Assembly: GCA_007844125.1 (NCBI GenBank) | Contig: CM017559.1 | Location: 28,724,652-28,788,651, forward strand | Reading direction: 5' to 3' | DNA length: 64,000 nucleotides | DNA from: Sinonovacula constricta | Taxonomy: Eukaryota > Mollusca > Bivalvia > Cardiida > Solecurtidae | In this document: positions 47,936 to 60,361 of the stretch, piece after piece | How the letters are laid out: every line of letters begins with the position of its first letter | Position numbering within the stretch: the first letter of the stretch is position 1 | Position numbers and translations under genes: made by a program | The notes under the pieces: generated by a model | Told to the model about the DNA's origin: nothing | Seen by the model: the letters and a program-made list of their open reading frames with translations, nothing else | The model's database searches: none

Positions 47936-48600
47936 TGCAACATTGTATCTGTGACATGTTTAAGCTGGAAAACATAAAAGTTCATCGGAAACTGAAGATA
48001 TGGTTTAAAGATTTGTTTATTGCAGAGAATAAATTTTAAAAAGTACCTATTTTTGGGGTTTTGGCAAAGAATGAATTTTGAAAAGTAACACATTTGTTGT
48101 TATTTTAAGGGAGAAAGTTCGGACATGTAAACTGGTTTCTGGCATGTAAAATTTCTAATTTTACTGGTCCTGATGGCAAGTATTTTTATGCTAATTTCAA
48201 AGACTGATGTCATGTAGCATTTGCAGGTACTTGTTAGAAAATTACTATGATTTTGTATGTGTTATTAACAAATATTGTCGGAGAAGGGTTTCAGCCAGTA
48301 CATTAAGATAAATATCACTAAATATCACTTTGTCTTGACAGTTTTTGTGATGTTCTTAATAATAGCCTGTGATGGCCTATCCTGATAAAGTATAATTTAT
48401 CTGAAGTTGTTCTTAATTGCCTTCAACTGTGTTTATTTCTAATCTTGATTTGATCATCAAGGATAGCTGCTCTAATAATGTTCATCTTTCTTGTATCCTA
48501 ATTAAGTCATCGAGAAACTCATTGATTGATTTGCTCAATTTCGTAGCTGTTTCCACTGTTTTCTTGAACATACTACTATAGGGAAAAAGTTACAAAAAGA

Positions 48601-48628
48601 CCCCCCCCCCCCCCCCCCCCCCCCCCCC
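48601..48628 (+). repeat. Poly-C tract of 28
   Basis: 28 consecutive C, directly before the 27-bp array. Length may vary between individuals and with sequencing method. Confidence 0.9.
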
Positions 48629-48639
48629 GCACTAATATT

Positions 48640-48955
48640 GGAAATATTTGCATTTAGATGCATATTGGAAATATTTGCATTCAGACACATTTTGGAAATA
48701 TTTGCATTCAAACTATTATTGACAATATTTACATTCAGACCATTTTTAGAAATATTTGCATTCAGACACCAATTGGAAACATTTGCATTCAGACTTATAT
48801 GAGAAATATTTGCATTCAGACTTATATTAGAAATGTTTGCATTTGAATGAATATTGGAAATATTTGCATTCAGACACATGTTGGAAATAATGTATTCAGA
48901 TATATTTTGGAAATATTTGCATTCAGACACACGTTGGAAATAGTTGCATTTATAA
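48640..48955 (+). repeat. 27-bp tandem array, about 11 units
   Basis: Unit ggaaatatttgcattcagac + acatttt with substitutions. As the period is nine codons, both strands carry long open frames (GNICIQT... and LNANISN...); not called as genes. Confidence 0.9.
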
Positions 48956-49339
48956 GCATTTGAAAACTATTACTTCCTATTTCCCTTTTAAATATTTAAC
49001 AAAATTGGAGCATAACACTTTTTAACTAGTAGACCATTTATGCTGACTATAAACTCTTTATATTTAATTTAAGTTTTGGTGAACAAAACTGACATAGTGT
49101 AGACTTGCTCTTTACATGGCAAGATTATTTCCCTTTCTACATGTATACCTTCCACAGACTATACATTGATCTGAGAGCCGGATTGTATAGTAAAAGACTT
49201 GGGAGTTTAAGGTTGATGGTCTTATCCCAGTTCTAGACAGTCCAAAGTCTAATAACATGAACAAACAAATAGAAATATAGAAATGGTAGAGTTTGTCTGG
49301 CTTATTCACAGCTAAAAAGCATGTTAAACATTCCAACTT

Positions 49340-50522
49340 TATAGGTGGTATCCAGCATTTTGGACCAGTGTTTTTCTCTCAAAGAACCAAGTAAATTATT
49401 GTTGTCTGAAAAGATCTTGCAAAATGCTGTTTATTGATGTCCTACATCTATGTGAAAAACGAAGCTTAACACATCACTCATTACAAATAAGTATTTCCTA
49501 TGTAAGCCACATTGCACAGTTAGCTATTTTTAGCTCACCTGAGCACAACGTGCTCCACCTGAGCACAACGTGCTCAAGAGAAGCTAATGTGATACCGCTT
49601 CTTCAGGCATCCGTCGTCCGTCCGTCGTCAGTCGTCAACATTTTAGCTCGAGAACACACTAGAGGCCACAGTTTTTATCCAATCTTCATCAAACTTAATC
49701 AGAATGTTTGTCTACATGAAATCTTGGAGGAGTTTGTTATTGGGTCATGTGATGTCAAAAAAGAGGTCACTAAGTCAAAACTTAGAAAAAGCATGTGAAC
49801 ACACTAGAGGCCACATTTGTAACCCAATCTTCATCAACCTTGATCAGATTGTTTGTCTGCATGAAATCTTGGATGAGTATATTATTGAGTCATATGGGAT
49901 CAAAATGTATGTCGCTAGGTCAAATTTTAGAAAAACCTTTTAAAAACACTTAGAGGCCACATTGATAGCTCTATCTTCACCAAACTTGGCCAGAATGTTT
50001 GCCAGTATGTAATCTTAAATATGTTTTGAAATGGGTCATGTGGATTCAGTAGGTTACTTGGTAAATTCTAGAAAATGTTATCAGCCCAGTGGCCATACTA
50101 ACAGTCCAATCTTCACAAAAGATTTCTGAAGTTAATAACTCTTAATTACTTGATGCCAGATTTGAGCCTACTGAAAGTCTGTGTCATCAGGTGAGCTATT
50201 AAGGGCCATCATGGCCCTCTTGTTAAACTTAAGACAACCATGTGACCTTTAACTTTATATAATCATTTGGGTAATCCGTTCTGATGTCAATGTCTTATTT
50301 TTTAGCAGAAGTCACAATCATGCTTATTTATAGTTTTAGAAAGAATGGACATTTGAGCCACTTTTTTTCCATGATTTCTACTGTCTAACAATTTAGACAT
50401 TGTTTTAAAATCATCTTTTATAAGACTTGAGGATGACTTTTTGCAGAAATTATGCCCCAATTCCCCCCCAATCCAGGTTTACATGTATTTGATGAAGACA
50501 AAGTGTCAGATACCACCTTTAA
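49340..50522 (+). mobile_element. AAAGGTGGT-type MITE split by a Helentron-like insertion
   Basis: Left half 49343-49530 (aggtggtatccagcattttg ... gttagctatttt) and right half 50224-50522 (aaacttaagacaaccatg ... cagataccacctttaat). Removing 49531-50223 restores an element collinear with 36128-36620. Confidence 0.78.
49531..50223 (+). mobile_element. Helentron-like element inserted in a MITE
   Basis: Complete ends (ttagctcacctgagcac; gggccatcatggccctcttg). The 5' hairpin block (cctgagcacaacgtgctc) is tandemly duplicated. The flanks, agctatttt on the left and aaacttaag on the right, rejoin the interrupted MITE 49340-50522. Confidence 0.82.
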
Positions 50523-51439
50523 TGTCACAATAATGTTACTTTGGTATTTTTTAAATGTGTTTTATACACAAACCAGTGGTCATTTTCATAAAGAATGTTA
50601 GTTATTTCTTTCTGACTTAAACTGATGTTCTAAATCATAAACTATTTTTATATAAATTTGATTCCTTCAATATATATAAGAATCTGGCATTTTTGCAAAA
50701 TTTAAGAATAATGTCAATTAAAATGATAACAAAACTGCACTCTGATTAACAATGTTTCAATTCATGGCGATTCTTCTCCAGATTTATTGAAATTTACAAA
50801 ATTTAAGGAACTTTCTTAGTTTAATTAAGCAAAAAAGAATGAAAATTCCCTAATGGATACAACCCACTGAGCTAGTTGTGCACTTAATTATGCACAACTT
50901 TAGTTGAGTGACGATGCCCTTAATAAAGTCTAACTGAATTGATGAAGCCAAAAAAGCAACAACAACATGTAGTCAGTGGTTACAGATATGGAGGACTCTG
51001 TAACCTTGACCCATTGCCAGTAAGATGATTGGATTCCGAGCCCTTGATACAGAATATTTGTTGAGGACTTACAGTTATCTGTCTTTCTGATGTTCCAGGA
51101 AATTACAAGGAGGGTTTATGTCTCGAAGGGTTGAAGACGGTGTGTGAGTGGTACATGTTTTAACATGTGAGTGGCTATGATTGAAAGCTTTGTTATACAT
51201 GGTGTTGTCTTGAAGATAAAAGCTTGCTGTACGTGAAGGGCAAATTACTCCAGAAATGTTGTTGACAATGGATTGATAGTTTGAAGCTTGATACTAATGG
51301 GGAGTACATGCATTTCTAGTGACATATCATTTATTTCTCCTTCAGAGGCTGCTAATGAAGTAAACAAACACAACTCGTGATTAACTCTAAGCCTGCAAGC
51401 ATTATTTTAAAAAGGCTTTGGAAAGTAGTGTTATTCCGG
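50523..51439. other. No feature seen
   Basis: Nothing recognised. Confidence 0.5.
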
Positions 51440-51520
51440 ATAAGCCAGCGCCTATTGAGATCTGTCTGAGCAGGATCCATACTATTTGCAGCTTTGTATT
51501 TACAAATACATGTATAAGTT
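51440..51520 (+). repeat. Single unit related to the ~97-bp array
   Basis: 'gagatctgtctgagcaggat' then 'ccatactatttgcagctttg' and 'acatgtataag' resemble one unit of 54850-55770. It directly precedes the 28-bp array. A further relative is at 47278-47350 (aaggcaaatagtgtggatcc). Confidence 0.5.
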
Positions 51521-52022
51521 ATGATTGCTTGAAGTTGTTAGCAATTTTATGATTGCTTGAAGTTTTTAGCATTGTTATGATTGCTTGAAGTTGTTAGCAA
51601 TGTTCTGATTGCATGAAGTTGTTAGCAATGTTATGATTGCTTAAAGTTGTTAGCAATGCTATGATTGCTTGAAGTTGTTAGCAATGCTATGATTGCTTGA
51701 AGTTGTTAGCAATGCTATGATTGCTTGAAGTTAATAGCAATGTTATGATTGCTTGAAGTTGTTAGCAATGCTATAATTGCTTGAAGTTGTTAGCAATGGT
51801 ATGCTTGCTTGAAGCTGTTATCAATGTTATGATTGCTTGAAGTTGTTAGCAATGTTATGATTGCTTGAAGTTGTTAGCAATGTTTTGATTGCTTGAATTT
51901 GTTAGCAATGTTTTGATTGCTTGAAGTTGTTAGCAATGTTATGATTGCTTGAAGTTGTTAGCAATGTTATGATTGCTTGAAGTTGTAAGCAATGTTATGG
52001 TTGCTTGAAGTTGTTAGCAAAT
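51520..52022 (+). repeat. 28-bp tandem array, about 18 units
   Basis: Unit gattgcttgaagttgttagc + aatgttat. Variants: ttaatagc, gcttaaag, gctataat. Contiguous units without spacers, so not CRISPR. Confidence 0.95.
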
Positions 52023-52304
52023 AATGAACAGTAAGTATAGTTTGTTCACAAAATACAGTAGGCTGATGAGTAAAAGTTAAATGGAAAGTATGTTACATGT
52101 GAACACCTCTATTTGTCTTTTTGAACCATGTAATGCTTGTTTCCATTAGAATGGTCTCTATCAGACTGTCATAATGAACACTCACACTAAAGGTCTTAGC
52201 TAGAATGATTGGATATGTAGTGACAACAGATCAAAGGTTTTTATTCTAAGAACATGAGCTCAGTTGTTGTGAAAGCATTTATGGATTGGTTGATTATAAT
52301 CATT

Positions 52305-53097
52305 CTCCATTAATGTAAATGTTGGTGGATTACATTCATTCATTATTTGTGTAAATGTTGGTGGATTACATTCATTCTCCATTTGTGTAAATGTTGGTGG
52401 ATTATATTCATTCTCCATTTGTGTAAATGTTGGTGGATTACATTCATTCATTATTTGTGTAAATGTTGGTGGATTACATTCATTCTCCATTTGTGTAAAT
52501 GTTGTTGGATTACATTCATTCTCCATTTGTGTAAATGTTGGTGGATTACATTCATTCTCAATTTGTGTAAATGTTGTTGGATTACATTCATTGATTATTT
52601 GTGTAAATGTAGGTGGATTACATTCATTCTCCATTTGTGTAAATGTTGGAGGATTATATTCATTCTCCATTTGTGTAAATGTTGGTAGATTTTATTAATT
52701 TAGCATTAGTGTAAATGTTAGTCGATTACATTCATTTCTCCATTACTGTAAATGCTTGTGGATTACATTCATTTGTCATTATTTTATATGTTGTGGATTA
52801 TATTCATTCTCAATTAGTGTAAACGTTAGTGGATTATTTTCATTAAACACTAGTGTAAATGTTGGTTGATTTTATTCATTCACCATTAGTGTAAACGTGG
52901 ATAACAATAATTCAGCCATCATTAGTGTAAAAGTTGGTTGATCACATTCAATCACCATTAGTGTTGTGTCGGTCGATTACATTCATTCATTATTAGTGTA
53001 AATGCTGGTGGATCACATTAATTCATTATCATTGTAAATGCTGGTGGATTACATTCATTCATTATTAGTGTAAATGTTGGTGGATTACATTAATTCT
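52305..53097 (+). repeat. 36-bp tandem array, homogeneous then degenerate
   Basis: Unit gtgtaaatgttggtggatta + cattcattctccattt. 52305-52690 is nearly uniform, with 24-bp-offset variants (cattcattatt); 52690-53097 is strongly diverged. The period of 12 codons leaves both strands open (MENECNPPTFTQ on the minus strand). Confidence 0.93.
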
Positions 53098-53886
53098 CCG
53101 AGGTCAAATCTTAGAAAAAGCTTGTGAACACACTAGAGGCCACATTTATGGTCCAATCTTCACCAAACTTGGTCAGAATGTTTGTCTGCATGAAATCTTG
53201 GATGAGTTCGTAACTGGGTCACGTGGGGTCAAAAAGTAGGTCACTAGGTCAAATCTTAGAAAAAGCTTGTGAACACACTAGAGGCCACATTTATGGCCCA
53301 AACTTCACCAAACTTGGTCAGAATGTTTGCCTGCATGAAATCTTGGATGAGTTCATTATTAAGTCACGTGGGGTCAAAAAGTAGGTCACTAGGTCAAACC
53401 TCAGAAAAAGCTGTTAAATACACTAGAGGCCACATTTATTTCCAATCTTCACCAAACTGGGTTAGAAAGTGTGTCTGCATAAAATCTTGGATGAGTTCGT
53501 TATTGGTTCACGTGGGGTCAAAAAGAAGGTCACTAGGCCAAATCTTACAAAAAATTGTGAACACACTAGAGGCCACATTTACAGGCCAATCTTCGACAAA
53601 CTTGATCAGATTGTTTGTTTGCATGAACTCTTGGATGAGTATATTATTGGGTCACATGGGGTCAACAAGTAGGTAACTAGGTTACAATTTCGAAAAACCT
53701 TGTGAAAACACTTAAAGGCCACATTGATGGCCTGATCTTCACGAAACTTGGCCAGAATGTTTGCCAGTATGAAATGTTACATATGATTGAAGTGGGTCAT
53801 GTGGATTCAGTAGGTTACTAGGTTAAATTGTAAAAAAAATGTTATCAACCAAGTGGCCACACTTATGGTCCAGTCTTTACCAAAAT
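53098..53886 (+). mobile_element. 5'-truncated Helentron-like element, about five core units
   Basis: It starts abruptly in the core (aggtcaaatcttagaaaaag), directly after a 36-bp array. Core period 145 bp (for example 53121 to 53266). It fades near 53886 without the terminal hairpin. Confidence 0.7.
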
Positions 53887-54849
53887 TAGAAAATAATTAA
53901 TGGGAAAATCAGCAATTAAACATACAATTGTTGAAAACAATTCTGTCCGGGATACAGGACAAAACTAATGTAATGGAGCATATAAATATATCACATAGTT
54001 CTTTTCACTGAGCATTGATTTGTTAAAAAAACAATTGAAGAACTTGCAATATCTTAACCATTATCTTTACCATATTCAAAGTACAAAAACTATAACATTT
54101 TCACTTTAATTGATGATTTTCAATGTACGAAAAATTAACATTTTCACTTTAATAGATGATTGTTGAATGTACAAGAACAATGACATATTTTACATCTTTT
54201 GATGGTTATAACACTACTGTTAATGTATGACATTCTTATGAAAAGAAAGCCGAAATTGTCCTTACAAAAATGTAAAGAAATCATTAACAAATCCATAAAT
54301 GGGACAAAAATTTACATCAAAGTTCAGTTATTTATGTTATGCTAAATGTCATGTTTTCAGTCCATTGCGTGATTTAGATATATTTTATTGTACAATGATG
54401 TCCTTTTAATCAAAGGATTATTTCCCATAAGCATCATTCTGTGTATCTTTTTTAATGCCATAGTTATGATAGAATACACAGTACATTGTTTTCTTTGGAT
54501 ATCATAATTTTCCCTTGCTCTTGATTTTTAGATTGGAAAAAATTATTAAAGTTAGGTATTGTGACACTGTTGCTAAATGTTGAAAAGTTGTGCAAGATTT
54601 CCGACAAGATGATAAATGGAATAGGAAAACCACATTGATATGCATTCCAATGTTTACGATCATTAAATATAAGGTTTTGTTGTAATGGTATAATCATATG
54701 CATGTGATAAAATACTGTATTTCAGTAAACGTAACATGTTTCTTTTTATAGTATCCATATTTGGTGAATACGCAAGCTTTTTAGAGTAGTCAATTAGTGT
54801 TTGTCTGCATGTACTGGTATTTAAATCTTGACCTGCTGTTAGTGTATGT
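53887..54849. other. No feature seen
   Basis: Very AT-rich; nothing recognised. Confidence 0.5.
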
Positions 54850-55770
54850 GTAAGGCTTAGGCAAATGGTGTAAATCCAGATCAGCTATCTCCCTTATATA
54901 TATCTCTGCTGAGAGCTGTCTGACCAGGATCTGCACTTTTTACTGCTCAGTCTCTGTTTATAAGTATATCAACCCTGACATGTAACATATATATATATAT
55001 ATATCCCTACTGGGAACTGTCTGATCAGGATCTACACTATTTACTGCTCAGTCTCTGTTTATAAGTATATCAACCCTGACATGTAACATATATATATATA
55101 TATTTCCCTACTGGGAACTGTCTGATCAGGATCTGCACTATTTGCTGCTCAGTCTCTGTTTATAAGTATATCAACCATGACATGTAAATATATATATATC
55201 CCTACTGGGAACTGTCTGAGCAGGATCTGCACTATTTGCTGCTCAGTCTCTGTTTATAAGTATATCAACCCTGACATGTAACATATGTATATATATCCCT
55301 GCTGGGAACTGTCTGATCAGGATCTACACAATTTGCTGCTCAGTCTCTGTTTATAAGTATATCAACCCTGACATGTAACATGTATATATATATCCCTACT
55401 GGGAACTGTCTGATCAGGATCTGCACTATTTGCTACTCAGTCTCTGTTTATAAGTATATCAACCATGACATGTAACATATATATCCCTACTGGGAACTGT
55501 CTGAGCAGGATCTGCACTATTTGCTGCTCAGTCTCTGTTTATAAGTATATCAACCCTGACATGTAACATATGTATATATATCCCTGCTGGGAACTGTCTG
55601 ATCAGGATCTACACTATTTGCTGCTCAGTCTCTGTTTATAAGTATATCAACCATGACATGTAACATATATATATATCCCTACTGGGAACTGTCTGAGCAG
55701 GATCTACACTATTTACTGCTCAATCTCTTGTTTGTGAGTATATCAACCCTGACATGTAACATATATAATA
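54850..55770 (+). repeat. ~97-bp tandem array with internal (TA)n, nine units
   Basis: Units at about 54897, 55003, 55105, 55199, 55295, 55394, 55483, 55580 and 55676: ccctactgggaactgtctga, then caggatctgcactatttgct, tataagtatatcaaccctga and a TA run of variable length that explains the 89-102 bp spacing. Confidence 0.93.
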
Positions 55771-56414
55771 TAAAAGCAAAAAATCCTAAGAACTTAGCAT
55801 GGGTTTTTAACAAAATGTAGCAAGCTAAGGGCTAACATAAATGTAAAGTAAATCATATTTAAACAGATGATTTCTGCAAGGTAAAGTAATATTCCCTTGT
55901 GCAAGAGCTTATGTTGGAATAATTTAATTTTTCTGGATTCTGTGTGATAGTATTTTTAAGAAGGTAATTTCTTTTCTTAACCAAAAAAAGTGAGATATCT
56001 TTTACCATCAATGCTATCTTATTTTTTCCGGCCAAGTAATTTATTTATATGTGGATGTGATACAATGTTTTATTATGTCCCTACAAGATGCCAGTTTACT
56101 GATCTTCTCTTTTTAACATGTAAACCCAAACATACAAATTATGCCTAAAATGAACCCTTGAAGTTTAGTCATTGTATATATCAAATGTTATCTACGCTGA
56201 GGTAGCATGTTATAGCTTTACTGAATCTTGGGTTGTGTTTTTATATATTCTTAAACCAAATATTTTCTACTACGAAGATCTAGCAAGGCAGTTAATAGAA
56301 AACAAATAGACGAATCCATATTTTTATCAACCTTTCTTACTATCCAGTTATGTTGCCATAACTGTTTCTACAGTGGTCTGGTATAAAAAAAAATTCTCTT
56401 TATTTGTCTTTTTG
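55771..56414. other. No feature seen
   Basis: AT-rich; nothing recognised. Confidence 0.5.
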
Positions 56415-56632
56415 CTAGATCGCACCGATACATCTTAAATTTGGCGATGTCCAGTTAATTATTGAGAGAGAAAGACCCAAGATTTTGTCTGGGTTAACCC
56501 TCCGGCACTCTGCAGTTTAGCTGGAAAACCTTCCCACATGAAAGTTCTGGCCCAGACCGGGACTCGAACCCATGCACTGAGGCGTTGAGGAGTTTAAGTC
56601 TGCGACTCTAATGGCTCAGCCATTGGCGCCCC
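56415..56632 (-). mobile_element. Family C-related SINE, reverse
   Basis: On the minus strand: head ggcgccaatggctgagccat, B-box gggttcgagtcccggtctgg, then cttccagctaaactgc-like body. Diverged from the 27466 copy. Confidence 0.7.
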
Positions 56633-57760
56633 TTGAACCTGTAATACAACCATGACTTTTACTTAAAAGATCTTGAAAGGCCCTGTTGACCACTTTGCCT
56701 TCATTTGAGTTGCCATGAAAATCTTTGTTGATGTAAAATGAATAGAATAATTTGGTAAATATTAGACATACAAATTGTATTAACCGTTACATGTTTGTTT
56801 TATCTAAATAAAGGTCAGAGCTCCAGATAAGAGTCAGAAATATGATTTTTATTGCAATATATCCCATAATTCTTAAGTAAACCCTAAAACATACGCACTC
56901 ATTAGAATTGTCACATCCAGACCGTTCTAACAAGTACCTGGTTTAATGAAATTGGAGAAGAAATGTAGTAAGCATGAACCATACTTCTCTTATCTGTGTG
57001 TCTGAAAGTAAAGACAAGCAGCAAGTAGGGATCAATCCAGGGGCCTAAGGTATGAACCCAGCAAGCTTACCACTTAACTTCTTGGCAGAGGCTACATGTA
57101 CATGCCAACCTGTTTATAAATATTGTTTGCTTAACTTAAAATGCCTCGACCATTTTTTGTTCAAAGGTGTTTAAAAGATAGTGTTTTTTTTTCAAGTTAC
57201 TACATTACTTACAGACTTGGTTGGAATCTTAAAAAATAAACAAAAACTACATGATTTTGGAGTTTCAGGAAGTTAACAGCCACACCATTGTCAAATGTTG
57301 CCAGTTACGATTATACAAGGCCTCTTTTCGATTTTCTTTTATTTTGGCAGTTAAACAGACAAGACCTTTCAGAAATTTAATTAAAGAAACTAAAAGAGGC
57401 ATACACAATTTTAGCCATGTAGCTGTCTAGAAAGTAATTGTGTAAAAATCCATTTCTAGAATTGATCTCTAGGAGGACTGGGAAAATACAAACCCTCAAT
57501 ATTCATATCACTCAAGAGCTTTAATCAGTCTTGAATGGCTTTATGTAGCTTAATTTAAAGAATAGGATATTAGTGAGCTGCTTAAAATGGTACTAGCTTA
57601 AATGTCAAATGATTTCATCTTAGCTGGCAATCCATGCTGCAGTCATGAAACTGCAGTCATTTCAGTCAGGACTGAAAACCTCTTTAGCTGAGGACCAAAA
57701 TATGGCTGAAACTCTGCAAAACAAGGTTAAAGTCTTATAGGTGTAGTGTAGATTTTCTTG
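56633..57760. other. No feature seen
   Basis: AT-rich; nothing recognised. Confidence 0.5.
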
Positions 57761-57963
57761 TTAGCTCACCTGCACTTTATCTTAATATGCATGGACATCT
57801 TGATGGGTTGATGTGTGCAAGGATTTGCTCAACAAATTACTTGTGATCACTAGAATAACAAATGTATAATTGTGTACATTTAGTCTTGTAATTAGATTTT
57901 AAAGCATATTGGAAGCTATGGTCCACAGGGCCATGAATTCAGAGCCATCATGGCCCTCCTGTT
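57761..57963 (+). mobile_element. Short Helentron-like element without core repeats
   Basis: About 200 bp, from TTAGCTCACCTGCAC to gccatcatggccctcctgttt. The ends match the family but the ~145-bp core is absent. Confidence 0.6.
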
Positions 57964-58249
57964 TAAATCATTATTAAGAGTGTAAAATCTCAATTTTATT
58001 TCAAAACGTAAAAATTGTTATGATTTAATGACATTTGGGACATATTTACATCAATTAGAATTTCAATTTACCGAACCATTATCTTTTTTCTTTTTTTTAA
58101 CATGTTTTTTGAACAGCAGTGGTTTTATGTACTATGGCATAATGTAAAAAAGTTTGCTTAGCTTGAACTTAAGGAAATCATTTTTGAGACTAACATCCAT
58201 TTAGTGACAAAATCTTTAGAAATGAGTGGAACATCTTAAAAGGCTAGTT

Positions 58250-58690
58250 CAGTTAAAGGTGGTGTCGCAACAGTTTTCTTTTATTAAATACATTTCATAT
58301 CTTACCCTTGTTTGAGGGGTGTAAGGCTGAATTTCTGCAAAAATTTAAACTTCAATAAAAGAAAAGACAATTGTGAAAACCACCTCACTTATAAGATAGT
58401 ACAATTAGTGAAAGAAATCTCTCTTTAAGTTCATTCTTTTAAAATTTATAAATAAATCATGGTGGGATTACTGCTAAAAATAGATAAGAAAATCATAATG
58501 AATAAAAAATAGGATTATATAATGTATAATCTCAAAAGAAAGTGGACACTCGGTTTTCCTTTGTTAAAAATAGCTAACTGTGCAGCGTGGCTTAGATAGG
58601 AAACACGTGCTTGTAATATCAAACTGACTGTTGTGCATCACTTTTCATTTTACCATACCCGTTTGATTTTAGTATATTGACACAAAAGGT
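58250..58690 (-). mobile_element. AAAGGTGGT-type MITE, reverse copy
   Basis: It carries aaaggtggtgtcgc at 58254 and the reverse-oriented body (gctaaaaatagataag, aaaaatagctaactgtgcag). The limits are approximate. Confidence 0.5.
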
Positions 58691-59339
58691 TGGTAAACTA
58701 ACCAAGGTGTCAGAAGTGATTGGGTTTATTAAAAGGCTATAAAGCGTTGTTTAGTTTTGTTTATTATATATGGTTTCATAATAATTCAGAATTTTGAAAA
58801 TGATGTGACTGCAAATTCTATAGCGGACCGTCGACCTATTTAAAATTTTAATGGACTAACAAAGATTTTGGTGGACTCTGGCCTTGGTCCACCAGGTTTT
58901 GTCAAAGACTGTTATTAGGGAAGCCTATTTTTTATTTTCATATGGGAAATGTGCTTTTTATAGCTAGTTTGAAATCAAGTTCTTCACCTTGTGCTTGTCA
59001 ACTGCCCATCTTTCGAGTAGAACAAGTGCTTCGGTAGTCTCTACTTCGAGAAATGATCAGTAAAATTAAATATTCTTGTCCAAAGAATTAGCATCTTGTG
59101 GTTGGTGAGAAGTTCAAACCCAGGGTCTAACATCTTGACCACTTGACATTCACACCTTATTAGGTGAATTAAAATAACCCTTTCTAACTCATTCTGTATT
59201 GTGGGTAAACAATTATAAAAATTTCCCATCAGGACAAATTTAATTTTGTGAAACATACAAATCCTATTATGTTTTACTTGTCAATTTTGTTATATTGGGA
59301 CAAAACATATTTTGTAGCACAGCAATATAACATACATTG

Positions 59340-59598
59340 ACCAGCCGCAATAGCTCAATTGGGAGGTCGCGGGTTCAAACCCCGGCTGGGTCAAACCAAT
59401 GGCTTTAAAGTTGGTAGTAGTGGCTTCCCTCCTAACACTCGGGGCTAAGGGGACAGCATTATGCCAGACCCGTTGGTGTCAGTATAATGGACCGACCGGG
59501 TTCAGTCCCTGTGCACCTCATAAGTGCCCCTGTTCTATGATTATAGAAATGTCGCTGCTCAGTATCATAAAAAATGGTGGCAAATCCTATCCCATCCT
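59340..59598 (+). mobile_element. Family B SINE
   Basis: Head ccgcaatagctcaattgg, B-box gcgggttcaaaccccggc, full body and tail ggcaaatcctatccc. About 20 bp between the A and B boxes is deleted. Confidence 0.85.
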
Positions 59599-59725
59599 GC
59601 TCTGGCATTGATATCTATTTTGGCAGAAATCCCCATCATGTTTATTAATAGATTTGCGAAGAATGAACGTTTAAAGCATTTTGTTTTTCAAAATTTGTAC
59701 TGTCAGGCAACTGAGATGGTGTCAG
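59599..59725 (+). mobile_element. Internal fragment of the AAAGGTGGT-type MITE
   Basis: 'ttgatatctattttggcaga' and 'ccccatcatgtttattaata' match the bodies at 36128 and 36899. Adjoins a SINE copy on the left. Confidence 0.45.
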
Positions 59726-59760
59726 AATACACTAGGCTTAGATGAAATTGTGTTTTTGGA

Positions 59761-59992
59761 AGAGGTCGCGGTTTCAAATCCCAACCGGGTCAAACCAAAA
59801 ACTTAAAAATTGGAAGTAGTGGCTTCCCTCCAAAGCTTGAGGCAAAGGGGACAGCATTACGCCTGACTCATTGGTGTCAGTATAATGGAGCGGCCGGGTT
59901 CAGTCCCTGGGCACCTCATTAGTGCCCCTATGCTTTAATGATAGAAATGTCACTGTACAGTATCGGCAAAAATGCCAGCAAATCCAATCCAT
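59761..59992 (+). mobile_element. Family B SINE, 5'-truncated
   Basis: Begins at ggtcgcggtttcaaatccca; the body and tail follow the family. About 160 bp after the previous copy. Confidence 0.82.
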
Positions 59993-60361
59993 AGCATACA
60001 TTCATATCTGAGAAATAATAGATTAGGCAGACAACACTCTTGTTAATCCTGATAATCCACTGCTCATCTTTTCTGGCAAACCCTGTTTTGTAATCCCTTC
60101 TGACTATTAATGCCTGGTTTATATGTTTGAATGATAATGAGAGATGTGATCAATTCTGACAGTTTCATGCCCAACAATGTTAAGAAGATAGATTGGGCAC
60201 CTCGGAAATAACGTGCCACATTGTTATAAGGTTGTGATTAAGCATTGGCTCTCATTGAAGAAATTGAGCCCATTACGTGCAAAGGGCTTAACATTATACC
60301 TAAATATAGCAGACACAATTCTGCAAGGCAGGTACTTTGTCTTAGTGTTTGATTGCAGTTG

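Noticed and set aside
48535..48930. 131-codon minus-strand ORF with LNANISN repeats
   Set aside because: It spans the poly-C tract and the 27-bp array; a low-complexity artefact.
51520..52022. CRISPR-like regular repeat of 28 bp
   Set aside because: The units are contiguous with no unique spacers, and the genome is eukaryotic.
52260..52688. ORFs on both strands with 12-residue repeats (MENECNPPTFTQ)
   Set aside because: The unit is 36 bp, a multiple of 3, so both strands stay open by composition; no start context or flanking coding sequence.
53269..53676. 135-codon ORF with SKSRSLGQ and MKSWMSSLL repeats
   Set aside because: It follows the ~145-bp core of a non-coding Helentron-like element; the same peptides appear at every copy.
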